Assembly (NCBI GenBank): GCA_963707015.1 | Contig: CAVPOO010000010.1 | Span: 169,450 to 233,449 of the forward strand | DNA length: 64,000 bases | From: CAVPOO01 sp963707015 | GTDB taxonomy: Bacteria > Pseudomonadota > Gammaproteobacteria > Thiohalobacterales > Thiohalobacteraceae | Direction: 5' to 3' | Shown here: one piece after another, positions 7,523-16,120 of the stretch | Layout of the letters: every line of letters starts with the position of its first letter | How positions within the stretch are numbered: the stretch's first letter is position 1 | Program-made: the position numbers and the translations under genes | Notes under the pieces: generated by a model | What the model was told of the DNA's origin: nothing | Databases searched by the model: none | What the model saw: the letters and a program-made list of their open reading frames with translations, nothing else

Positions 7523-8731
7523 CTACAAATGTCTGATAACGTGGTCACTCCGACCGACTTCCAACGCGGCCAGTGCGGTCTCGACCCAGCCAAAGCCGAT
7601 GCGCTCCTGTTCCAGGCGCAGGTTTGGGCTCAGGCGGTTGTCTCTCAGATCGTCGTACAAGGCGCATTCCTCTGAGTTCAGACGCGGCAAATCGCGTAGC
7701 GTCTGTTTATCCTCCACGCCCCACTGAGCCTCGAAGGCCAGCAGGGTGGCACGGTCCATCAGCAAAGAGCGCGCATGAGGAAGGCAGGTACGCAGTTGAT
7801 CGAGGATGGCGAAGCCGTGGGTATCGATGTCACCCCAGTAAAATACCTGACAACGAGTCAGCCAAGCGGCTTGCGCCAACACTTCGAAACCGTAACCAGC
7901 GCCGAAGATCAGCAGACTGTCCGGCACCCGCGGGAAGGCCAGAAAATTGATCTCATTTTCGGTGATGAAGACCCGCAAGACCGCTGGTGCCAGGCGGGCA
8001 AAGCTTCCAGCATCCAGGGTGATATCCGCATCCCCCGCCCCCGGCAACAACGCGTGCGCCGAATCGAGCACGCGCAGACGGATACGCTGGGGTTTGTCAC
8101 GAAATCCGTAACGTCTGGCGAAACCGGACACACCGGTGGCCGTGGTATCGACGGCCCCGGGCGGCAAGACCCGGTCCAGCCACTCGATCAGAACGCTCCT
8201 ATGCGCCTCGATCAATTTGCTGTGCACACCGGGGATGTCGACCTGGCGCAGGTAAACACCAGGACGGGGATGTGTCTTGACCCAGTCGACGACATCCAGC
8301 AGGCGATCCCAGACATCTGCCAGCTCCAGAACCTTGAGGGGCTTGCGGGCGATCCATTCGAGCAGGAGGGGCTGACGCTCCCGAGTGCACTCGACCAAGG
8401 TGGCAAAGTGCCGGGCCTCGCGGCGCTTGCCCAACACGTCCAGGGCATTGTCGAGTGTATCCACCCAGACCGCCCTGGGCACCTCGTTCGCGCCGAGCAC
8501 CCGGTGGCGCAATTCGCGCATCTCGACCCGGTAGTGCGGCAATGCGCGTAATTCCGCGATCCAGGCGCGCACGGTGTCGAACTGTTCGGCCATTTGTACC
8601 GATGTCGGTCCTTTGAGCGTCAGCCTCCGGGGAAAGGACGACTCGCCGGAAACCATCCCGGCCAGCAGTTCCCCGCGATCCCAACAGCGTTGCAGTTGCG
8701 CGCGAAGTTCGCGGGAATCCGTCCACTTCAC
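7523..8731 (-). CDS. jetD: Wadjet system nuclease subunit JetD (DUF3322/DUF2220)
   Basis: JetD is the toprim-like nuclease of Wadjet type I, which cleaves small circular plasmid DNA after it is extruded by the JetABC SMC complex. The 402-residue protein has the N-terminal DUF3322-type half and a C-terminal toprim-like half with NEINFLAFP (acidic Glu), IFGAGYGFEVLAQAAWL and the GDIDTHGFAIL motif at about residues 300-310, all intact. Its start overlaps the stop of jetC by 4 nt (ATGA). It is the last gene of the operon. Confidence 0.93.
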   Translation of the reverse strand: MKWTDSRELRAQLQRCWDRGELLAGMVSGESSFPRRLTLKGPTSVQMAEQFDTVRAWIAELRALPHYRVEMRELRHRVLGANEVPRAVWVDTLDNALDVLGKRREARHFATLVECTRERQPLLLEWIARKPLKVLELADVWDRLLDVVDWVKTHPRPGVYLRQVDIPGVHSKLIEAHRSVLIEWLDRVLPPGAVDTTATGVSGFARRYGFRDKPQRIRLRVLDSAHALLPGAGDADITLDAGSFARLAPAVLRVFITENEINFLAFPRVPDSLLIFGAGYGFEVLAQAAWLTRCQVFYWGDIDTHGFAILDQLRTCLPHARSLLMDRATLLAFEAQWGVEDKQTLRDLPRLNSEECALYDDLRDNRLSPNLRLEQERIGFGWVETALAALEVGRSDHVIRHL

Positions 8732-11700
8732 GGAGCGGCCCTCGCCTTCTCCTCCTGGTACTCTTCGATGGAGAGGTTGCGCAGCATGGAAGCGCGGCCG
8801 TCCTCGTTGTGAACAAAGCCGACGCTGTTGACGAAGGGCTCAATGATGTGGATCTTCTGCAAAGGCGTGACGATCAACAGCTGCAGATTGAGCTGGGCGA
8901 ACAGCCGCAGGCCGTATTGCGCGGACTCGTCCGAGCCACGCCCGAAGGCCTCATCGATGACCACAAAGCGAAACGAACGCGAGCGCACCGCGCCCCATTC
9001 CAGTCCGAACTGGTAAGCCAGACTGGCAGCCAGAATGGTGTAGGCCAGCTTCTCCTTCTGGCCACCGGATTTTCCGCCCGAGTCGGAATAATGCTCGTGC
9101 TCGCTGTCGTCCTCGCGCCAGCGCTCGCTGGCGGCGAACATGAACCCGTTGCGCACGTCGGTAACCTTGGCGGTCCAGCGGCGATCCAGCTCGGTTTGCC
9201 CCTCGCGCCCGCGAAAGCGTTCGATAATGTGCTTGACCTGCAGAAACTTGGCCTCCGAATACTGAGCGTCCTCGGAGCCAGTGAGCGCGCCCTCGGTGCA
9301 GGCGCGCAGCTCGTTTTGAAAGTCGCGGATCTCGGCATCCGGACTCGCTCGCGCCTCGAGTCGGATATAGCGTCCGGGGTTGTAGTCGATCTGGGCCAGC
9401 GACTCGTTGATGCGCGTTATGCGTTCCTTGATCTGCTCGCGTTCGCGGGCCAATTGGGACTGGAAACTGGCCACCTCGCGGATGGTATTCTCATTGAGCA
9501 GTTCCTTGAAGCGCGCTTCGAAACGTGGCAGATCGTCGGCTTCCAGCGCTTCGAGCATGGTGCGGTATTCGAAAGCCGCCTCGATACTGGCATCCACCTC
9601 CTCGGTTTCCAGCCGGTAGGCTTCCTTGTACTCAGTCATCTCGCGGATGATCTTCTCGCCTAGTCGCTTAAGGCGAGCATCTTCAGCGTCGAGGCGCGCC
9701 TGCAACCACTCGCGCATCTCACGTTCCCGGTTGTCGCAGGACTCGACGCTCAGATGATGTTCGCCCAGGAACTCGCTCCGCAGTTCGTTCAGGGTCGTAA
9801 AGCGCACCGCATGCTCCGCAGTGGCGGGGTCGTCGACCAGGGTCCGGGTCTGTTCGCGCAGGGCCTCGGCATCCTCCTGTTTCTGCTCGGTCTTGGCGCG
9901 CCCGGCCAGGCGCTCCTCGAGCTGTCTCTCGGTCGCCGTCAGCGCCTGTTCCAGTTCGTTGAGTTGGCCGGTCAGCTCCATGAGCAGGTCGGAGGCACGC
10001 TCCAACTGCCGCTTCTCCTCATCGAGCCTGGCAACGTCGGCGGCCACCGAACGCCAGTCCAGTTCCCGGAAGTCGCGGTATTCATCGAGCTTGGCCAGCA
10101 GGTTTTCCTGTTCGTTGAGTTCACGCTGCTCGGCCTGCACCTTGGCGATGCGGGCACCCAGCTCACCGAGGCGCATCTCCAGCTGCCGCTGTTCGGCCTC
10201 CAGCGCGGCGATTTTCCCGGCGTTGGTCCAGCCCAGCACATAACGGCGGCGGTCATCGATGCGGTGCCGGTCATCCTTTTCGTGGCGTTCGCCAGGCGAC
10301 TTGACCTGCCCCGCGCGGGTAATGGCCCGGGTCTCACGCCGGAACTGCTCACCGGTCGTGCAACAGGCGACGTCGAAGCGGTGCGCCAACTCGCGTTCCA
10401 GCCAATCGTAAAACGGCGAATCGGGCTTGATCGCGAGTTTGCGTACCAGGGATTCCGGGTGCAGTGCCGGCAGTTCGCCCCGGGTGGACGTGCGCACCCG
10501 GAAGTAGACCAGGCGGCCGCGCAGGTGGGTACGATCCACCCAGTCCGAAACCCGCTGGTAATGGGCATCCGGAACCAGCAGCGACAGGCCGAAGTTGCGC
10601 AACAGCCGCTCGGCGGCCCCTTCCCAGCCCTGTTCCTCCTCGCGCACCTGCAGCAGTTCACCGGCAAAGGGCATTTCGTCCTCGGGTAAATCCAGGGCCT
10701 GGCACAGTGCGCTGCGCATTCGGATCTGTTCGGCGGGAACATTGCTACGCCGGGCCTTCAGGCTGTCGATCTCGCCGCTGAGCTGGTCGTGTTGTTGTTT
10801 GCCCTGGTGTAATTCGACCGCCTGTTCGGTCAACGCATTCTGAAGCGCCGCCTCCCGTGCGCCGTTCAGCTCCAACTGCCGTATAGATTCCTCGAGTTGC
10901 GCCTGAAATGCGGCCTCATCCTCCGCTGGAAGACCACCGGCGGCGCGCACCAGTTCCGCGTAGCGTTCGGCCTTTCTCTTTCTCGCATCGCGCTCACCGC
11001 CCTTGACGCGAATCTCTTCGGCGAGACGTTCCAGGCGATCGCCGCCATTGGCGGCGATGCTGTGTTTCAGTTCGGCCACCTCCGCGCGTTGTGCGTCCCG
11101 GCGTTCGGTCAGTGCGTGGATTCGCGCGTTCTGGCGCGTCCACTCCTCACTCAGAATGGCGATCCGTTTATCCAGCAAATCGAGCTTGAGTCCAGCAAAA
11201 TACGGCCGCAAAGCCTCGCGGCAAGCGCGCAGTTCCCCGTTGGAGCTGGCCAGTTCCGCATGGCGATCACAATCGGCTACCAGCGGAGTCAGCAGCTCAA
11301 TCTGCCGCTTGGCCTTGAGCACCGCCTCGTGGGCGCGGTTGAGGTCATCGAAATGAGCGATCAGGGCTGTAATGCGCGGCGCCACGTCGAAGGGCTCGAG
11401 CATGTGGTTGCGAACGAACTCGGTCAGATTGCCCACAGACTTCATGGACACGGTCTGGTGAAACAGCTCCAGAGCCTGGTCGTTGTCGATACCGAATCGG
11501 CGCCGGAACCAGGCACCGTAGGGTGGAAAGTTGTCGAACACATCGACACCGCCACGACGCAAACGCTTGCGCAACGCCGTGATCTCGGAACCGAATCCGG
11601 CGAAATCGCTCGCGATGGCAAGATCCCGCTCGGCGCCGACATAGAAACGCGCCGGTTGCCCCTGCGCGTCCTTGATCCAGAACACCTGCGCCAGCGTCAC

Positions 11701-12105
11701 CGTCTGATCATAGCCCGCATTGTGAAACACGCCAAGGACCACCGAGTAGCTGTTGTGGTCACGCAGGGCGACAGGCTTTGCCGTCGCGCTGACTTCGCTG
11801 CGTTCCGTCTTGTAATACCCCAGCACATAGGATTTGAGCGTGCGCTCCTTGTTATCCGCACCGGCGGCCTTGTTATAAGCGATGCGATGAGCCGGCACCA
11901 GCAAGGTAGTGACGGCGTCGACCAGGGTCGATTTACCCGAGCCGATGTCGCCGGTCAGCAGTGCGTTCTTACCGTCGGCCTGCAAGGTCCAGACGCGGCC
12001 ATCGAAGGTGCCCCAGTTGAAGACCTCCAGACGCCGCAGGCGAAAGCCCGCCAGCGTATCGTCGGCGACGAAATCCAGACCGAGCGTTGGCGGTGATTCA
12101 CGCAT
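8728..12105 (-). CDS. jetC: Wadjet SMC-like ATPase JetC
   Basis: A 1125-residue MukB-like SMC ATPase that powers DNA loop extrusion in the Wadjet complex. Walker A is GDIGSGKST at residues 52-60. The long central region is coiled coil (Glu/Arg/Ala-rich heptads, about 270-480 and 620-900) interrupted by a hinge-like globular part. The ABC signature SGGKSGGQKEK lies near 1009-1019 and Walker B (FVVIDEAFGRG) near 1047-1057. All ATPase motifs look intact. Start overlaps jetB by 8 nt. Confidence 0.95.
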   Translation of the reverse strand: MRESPPTLGLDFVADDTLAGFRLRRLEVFNWGTFDGRVWTLQADGKNALLTGDIGSGKSTLVDAVTTLLVPAHRIAYNKAAGADNKERTLKSYVLGYYKTERSEVSATAKPVALRDHNSYSVVLGVFHNAGYDQTVTLAQVFWIKDAQGQPARFYVGAERDLAIASDFAGFGSEITALRKRLRRGGVDVFDNFPPYGAWFRRRFGIDNDQALELFHQTVSMKSVGNLTEFVRNHMLEPFDVAPRITALIAHFDDLNRAHEAVLKAKRQIELLTPLVADCDRHAELASSNGELRACREALRPYFAGLKLDLLDKRIAILSEEWTRQNARIHALTERRDAQRAEVAELKHSIAANGGDRLERLAEEIRVKGGERDARKRKAERYAELVRAAGGLPAEDEAAFQAQLEESIRQLELNGAREAALQNALTEQAVELHQGKQQHDQLSGEIDSLKARRSNVPAEQIRMRSALCQALDLPEDEMPFAGELLQVREEEQGWEGAAERLLRNFGLSLLVPDAHYQRVSDWVDRTHLRGRLVYFRVRTSTRGELPALHPESLVRKLAIKPDSPFYDWLERELAHRFDVACCTTGEQFRRETRAITRAGQVKSPGERHEKDDRHRIDDRRRYVLGWTNAGKIAALEAEQRQLEMRLGELGARIAKVQAEQRELNEQENLLAKLDEYRDFRELDWRSVAADVARLDEEKRQLERASDLLMELTGQLNELEQALTATERQLEERLAGRAKTEQKQEDAEALREQTRTLVDDPATAEHAVRFTTLNELRSEFLGEHHLSVESCDNREREMREWLQARLDAEDARLKRLGEKIIREMTEYKEAYRLETEEVDASIEAAFEYRTMLEALEADDLPRFEARFKELLNENTIREVASFQSQLAREREQIKERITRINESLAQIDYNPGRYIRLEARASPDAEIRDFQNELRACTEGALTGSEDAQYSEAKFLQVKHIIERFRGREGQTELDRRWTAKVTDVRNGFMFAASERWREDDSEHEHYSDSGGKSGGQKEKLAYTILAASLAYQFGLEWGAVRSRSFRFVVIDEAFGRGSDESAQYGLRLFAQLNLQLLIVTPLQKIHIIEPFVNSVGFVHNEDGRASMLRNLSIEEYQEEKARAAP

Positions 12106-12760
12106 CGCGTTCCACCTGGTCCGGTTTCACAAGCTGCGCCCGATAGGCCGCCAGCCGCGTGTCGAAGTCGGCCAGCCACTGCGCATCGACGAAGGCCTTC
12201 AAGATGCGGCGCACCTCGAAGGCCGCCGGCTGCCCCGCCACCGGCTTCATCCGGCGGAGAAAACCCAGTTCGACGACCTTGTTGATATCGGTGTCCACCC
12301 GGTCCATCAGCCGCGCCTCGTTACTGGCCTCGGGAAGGAATACGCGTATCAGCTCGACAATGTCGTCGCGCGACAGCACCAGTCGGACCCCCTCCTCGTC
12401 CTGGCCACCGCCGGCATCGAACTCGGCCAGTTTCTTGCGCAATAGGGCCAGCAACAGGCTGACCGGGAACGACAGCGGCCGGCGGGCCACCAGGCGTGGC
12501 AACTGCATCGTGGTCTCGTCATCCTCACGATTGCGCGCGCGCAGGAAGGCATAGCCTTCCGCCTCGTCCAGCACCAGCTCCAGCCCCAATACGGCCACGT
12601 AGTCACGCACCCGTGCCTGAAGCTCGAGCAGACCGTTCCACAGGCCGGCGTTGCGCGCGGTGGCCTCGTCGCGATAGATCACACCCTTGAGCAAGGGAAT
12701 GACCAGTGACGACAGGTCCGGCGTCGCGGCCGGTGTTTCCTGTTGCTGTTCCATAGTCAT
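12098..12760 (-). CDS. jetB: Wadjet kite-type subunit JetB (DUF4194)
   Basis: The 220-residue DUF4194 protein corresponds to the MukE-like KITE subunit, which bridges JetA and the SMC heads. Visible features are the N-terminal LVIPLLKGVIYRDE, the acidic middle (VLDEAEGYAFLR), RPLSFPVSLLLALLRKKL, and a winged-helix-like end with VDTDINKVVELGFLRRM. Start overlaps jetA by 4 nt (ATGA), consistent with translational coupling. Confidence 0.92.
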   Translation of the reverse strand: MTMEQQQETPAATPDLSSLVIPLLKGVIYRDEATARNAGLWNGLLELQARVRDYVAVLGLELVLDEAEGYAFLRARNREDDETTMQLPRLVARRPLSFPVSLLLALLRKKLAEFDAGGGQDEEGVRLVLSRDDIVELIRVFLPEASNEARLMDRVDTDINKVVELGFLRRMKPVAGQPAAFEVRRILKAFVDAQWLADFDTRLAAYRAQLVKPDQVERDA

Positions 12761-14211
12761 CGCACAAATATCACGCGCGGAAGCCGCGCCTGTTTCGTCC
12801 GTTTCCGTCCGTCACGGTCGGTGCCCCACCAAACGATAAGGTCCTCCGCCGCCTCGTCAATTGTGCTCCTGAAACCCTCACCGGCCAGTTCCAGATAGGC
12901 TACCAGCTCGGCCAGGCCATGCTGTAGCGGCCGTCGCTCACACAGTTCACGCAGGGTTACCTGCGGGGCGCCTTGGAGGGCGCGGCGGATATGCGCCGAT
13001 AACGCCGCCTTGTCGACGACCGCCTGTGAAAACAGCGCCACAACGTCCACGTCCACCTCGTCGGTTTCCAGTACCAGATCGGCGATGTGCGGCTTCAGGG
13101 CCTGAGTGTACAGCGGTCGTTCCATCGGCAGTTCGATGTCCGCGCCGATAGCGGCTATCGCGGTAAACTCGCCCTTCGGAGGCGTCGCACGCACGGCCAG
13201 CGCCTTGCTCTCGATCCCCCGCAGGATGTCCATGATACGACGATTCTCCAGCCAGGCCTGGTCATCGAGAAAGCGCCGCAGCTGTTGCGACAGCTGGGCC
13301 ACGGTCCGCTGGGTATGCTCGCCAGCCTCGAGCCAGTCATAATGCGCCCGCCGGGTGCGGGCATCCGGTTTGAGTTCGGCTACCGCCGGCAGGGCCAGTA
13401 CCCGCTCCAGCAAATCGCTGAATTCTTCCTGTCGTGCGCTGGACATCAAAAAATCCCAGAAGGCTCGAAAACTGCGTCCCTGGTCGGAACTGGCGATGGC
13501 GTCGCGCTCGCCCATGATCTCTTCCAGTAACTCGCCCTTACCCCCTTCCCACAGTGCAATGCGCTCACGCACGCCTCGATCCAGTGCCCGAAAATTATGC
13601 TCCACCTCGCGAAAATCGGACAGCAGTTCACGAGACACCACCATGAACTGCTGGAAGCGGTCCCTCAGTGCTGTGTCGTCGAGCAACCGCATGTCACCGT
13701 CGAGCACCCGGGTAATCTCGGCATCGATCTCGTCACGACGCTTCTGCAGCTCAGTGATGCGTGCCTCCGGGTCGGTTTCGCTGCCAGAGTTGATCTGCTT
13801 GAGCAATTCAAACAGGGTCAACAGGCGCGATTCGGTACCCACAAAGGCGCGTTCGGTCAATGTGCCAAGCCAGGCAGTGGCCTTTTCCGTGGCCGGCGTC
13901 AGGTCGAAATAGGGCTCGTCCGAATCCTGGCGGTAGAACTTGCGCAGCCAGCCCTTCGCGTTGCTGGCCCAGTCATTCAGATAGTCCAGCGCAGCTTTGG
14001 GAAAGGCCTCGGCGCCCAGACGCTCACGCAGCGCGAACAGATCATCTTCCAGTTTCTCGACCAGGTCGGCCTGCGCAATCACCCTCTCATTGGGCTTGAT
14101 GAACACCCGATGAAGAAAACTCACGACCAGTGGGGCATGGGGTGAGTTCAAAAGCCGCCACGCCGGATGATTCTGGCGCAGCAAATCGAGTGTGTTGAAA
14201 TCCAGACTCAT
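12757..14211 (-). CDS. jetA: Wadjet kleisin-like subunit JetA (DUF3375)
   Basis: A DUF3375 protein of 484 residues from the chosen ATG (MSLDFNTLDLLRQNHPAWRLL), the MukF/kleisin-like first subunit of Wadjet type I. It has the typical N-terminal LLRQNHPAWRLLNSPHAPLVVSFLHRVF, a helical coiled middle (EARITELQKRRDEIDAEITR) and a C-terminal winged-helix-like region. A longer in-frame ATG 75 nt upstream adds a tail without family character. It opens the jetABCD operon; no promoter could be fixed in the 245 nt upstream. Confidence 0.93.
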   Translation of the reverse strand: MSLDFNTLDLLRQNHPAWRLLNSPHAPLVVSFLHRVFIKPNERVIAQADLVEKLEDDLFALRERLGAEAFPKAALDYLNDWASNAKGWLRKFYRQDSDEPYFDLTPATEKATAWLGTLTERAFVGTESRLLTLFELLKQINSGSETDPEARITELQKRRDEIDAEITRVLDGDMRLLDDTALRDRFQQFMVVSRELLSDFREVEHNFRALDRGVRERIALWEGGKGELLEEIMGERDAIASSDQGRSFRAFWDFLMSSARQEEFSDLLERVLALPAVAELKPDARTRRAHYDWLEAGEHTQRTVAQLSQQLRRFLDDQAWLENRRIMDILRGIESKALAVRATPPKGEFTAIAAIGADIELPMERPLYTQALKPHIADLVLETDEVDVDVVALFSQAVVDKAALSAHIRRALQGAPQVTLRELCERRPLQHGLAELVAYLELAGEGFRSTIDEAAEDLIVWWGTDRDGRKRTKQARLPRVIFVR

Positions 14212-14457
14212 GGTCAGCCCGTCTGTTTCAACAGGCTTTCGGTTGACGGCATATTGGTAGTGGTTCCGGCCGCCATGGACGCGCAAGCGCCGATAAAGCG
14301 TAAACCGTGACGGACTTTATCGACCATGCTGTTCACCCTTGCTCGTTCCTGGTAAACAGTATCTTACTCGACGCTCGGAGCGGCTTGGATAGAGATATCC
14401 AATTTTCTTGCTGTCAAACCCACAGCCTATAGTGAATGGCATTTCCCAGAGAAACGC

Positions 14458-14727
14458 ATGTCATTTTTATTGGCTCTTCCGCAGAATTTGTGGGTAGAAA
14501 TAATGAAGAAGATAGCCCGGATGCTGAGGACACATCGCCCACTCTTGCTCAACTGCTTTCGTGCAAAAGGACACCTCTCCAGCGGCGTGGTGCAGGATTT
14601 TAACGCCAAGGCGAAACTGACGACGAGAAAAGCGTATGGTTTTCGGACCTATCACGCCGCTGAAATTGCTTTGTCTCATGCGCCTGGCGCTCTACCCGAA
14701 CCAAAGTTCACCCACAGATTCTGCTAA
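14458..14727 (+). pseudogene. 3' fragment of an ISL3-type transposase
   Basis: The frame contains MKKIARMLRTHRPLLLNCF, SSGVVQDFNAKAKLTTRKAYGFRTY and ends LPEPKFTHRFC, the recognisable C-terminus of ISL3-family transposases. The N-terminal zinc-finger and most of the DDE domain are absent, so only the 3' end of the element remains. It sits upstream of the Wadjet operon in the opposite orientation. Confidence 0.7.
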
Positions 14728-14752
14728 CGAGCCCGATTTTGAAACTGGAGTG

Positions 14753-15769
14753 TCAAAATCCCAGGTTACTGCCCTCGTGAAGCGCCAGACCAATCTGTTC
14801 AGTCCTTTTGCGTCGACCATTGTACCAAAGCAGCCAGCGCCCCTCTTCACGAATAGCAAAGGGCTTGTAGACCGCATCATAGTCCCAAGAAGTAGGACTT
14901 AGCCCTGGTCGGATAATCGGATTCGCTGGATGTCGTTGCCAGTCCTTCAAACCATCTCGTGAGCGGGCTAACCCAATAAAGGCACGATGCTCGTCGTAAA
15001 ACCCAATGTAGAACATCAAGTACCACTCTTCATCGCGGATGACCTGGCACGCGGTAACCTTGTGTTGTTCCCAGCTACCCCGCTCACCGGCGCGGAAAAT
15101 TGGATTTTCCCTATGTTTAACCCAAATTTTCCCATCGGTACTGGTGGCGTATCCAATAGCGTCAGGCTCGTATTGTTCGCCACCGGAGTACCACATTTGA
15201 TACTGACCAGTCGCTTCGTCCCAAATCACGTGAGGAGCCATAACAGCTACTTTCTCCCATTCCTGATCGGGCGACAACACCGGTTCCGAGCCGGTGCGCT
15301 TCCAAGTCCGACCATCACGACTCGTCGCATAACCGATCCGTGATTGTCCTTGGGCTTGCCCGGTATACCACATATGGTACTCGTTCAGACGCTTGACTAT
15401 GATCGGTCGGTTGACTTGATCTTCCCATCGGGTTGCAGTCTCCGGGCTGAGGGCGATCACAGGCTCACCCCAGTTGATTCCATCCGTGCTCTCAACATAA
15501 GCCACGCTTTTTTCGGGCCGCCATGAAAACCACATGCGGTAAATATCCCGCTCCTTCAACAAGCAGACATCAAAACACGTACCAAGAGTGCCGCCCAAAA
15601 CTGGGGTACTCGGGGATTTGACCCAACCTGCCGTCGTCTCAAGAGCAGAAAGTCGCGCTAGTTCAACTGCGGGGATGTCGCCACGACTGCAGCCACCTAG
15701 CCACAAACTCGTGACGGCGACAGCGCCGGTGCGAAGAAACAATCGTCGAGAAATACGATCAGCCATCAT
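14753..15769 (-). CDS. Tat-exported beta-propeller glycosidase-like lipoprotein (GH43/GH32/GH130-type fold)
   Basis: The 338-residue protein has a twin-arginine signal (RISRRLFLRTGAVAV) merging into a lipobox (LWLGGCS). The mature part is built of repeated blades with the pattern 'YATSRDGRTWKR', 'YATSTDGKIWVKH' and 'LARSRDGLKDWQRH', plus MWYTG/MWYSG strands, typical of five-bladed glycosyl hydrolase propellers. Catalytic acids cannot be assigned. Its position beside glycan-related membrane genes fits a role in surface polysaccharide processing. It is convergent with the ISL3 remnant. Confidence 0.75.
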   Translation of the reverse strand: MMADRISRRLFLRTGAVAVTSLWLGGCSRGDIPAVELARLSALETTAGWVKSPSTPVLGGTLGTCFDVCLLKERDIYRMWFSWRPEKSVAYVESTDGINWGEPVIALSPETATRWEDQVNRPIIVKRLNEYHMWYTGQAQGQSRIGYATSRDGRTWKRTGSEPVLSPDQEWEKVAVMAPHVIWDEATGQYQMWYSGGEQYEPDAIGYATSTDGKIWVKHRENPIFRAGERGSWEQHKVTACQVIRDEEWYLMFYIGFYDEHRAFIGLARSRDGLKDWQRHPANPIIRPGLSPTSWDYDAVYKPFAIREEGRWLLWYNGRRKRTEQIGLALHEGSNLGF

Positions 15770-15845
15770 AAGATAAGAAACCGGGGGATTTATGCAACAC
15801 CCAGATTATATTCATAATCTACAGTTTAGAGCGAATCCATCCTGT

Positions 15846-16097
15846 TCAAGCTGTATTTTCCAGCTCGAACAGGTTGGCCCCCTCGTAACTTGTCCTGCTA
15901 CTACGCGGCCTTAAGCGGTTCATAGTCGAATCTTTCGTTTGCTCCCCAGTCTGGGGGCTCGAATTCTCCACATTCGAAGCCCGCAGCGTCAGCTTATCAT
16001 CAATGGCCAAATGCACGACCTCACATTGAACGCTGGCTAACGCGAGACAGACAAACTGTCGCACCAGCGTCAACCAGGACCATTTCCCTTTCTGCAA
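15846..16097 (-). pseudogene. Fragment of an IS701-like DDE transposase
   Basis: The 83-residue frame reads GKWSWLTLVRQFVCLALASV then VVHLAIDDKLTLRAS, which resembles the region around the first catalytic Asp of IS701-type transposases, then loses similarity. Neither end of the protein is present. It lies between the propeller lipoprotein gene and the membrane glycosyltransferase gene. Confidence 0.5.
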
Positions 16098-16120
16098 CCG
16101 CTTGCGGTTTAACTCCTGTT

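Noticed and set aside
8809..12096. Long open frames on the plus strand opposite jetC (for example 8809-9663, 9754-10689, 10897-12096)
   Set aside because: They are antisense shadows of the high-GC jetC codons. jetC has intact ATPase motifs and tight operon overlaps, and the antisense frames have no family features.
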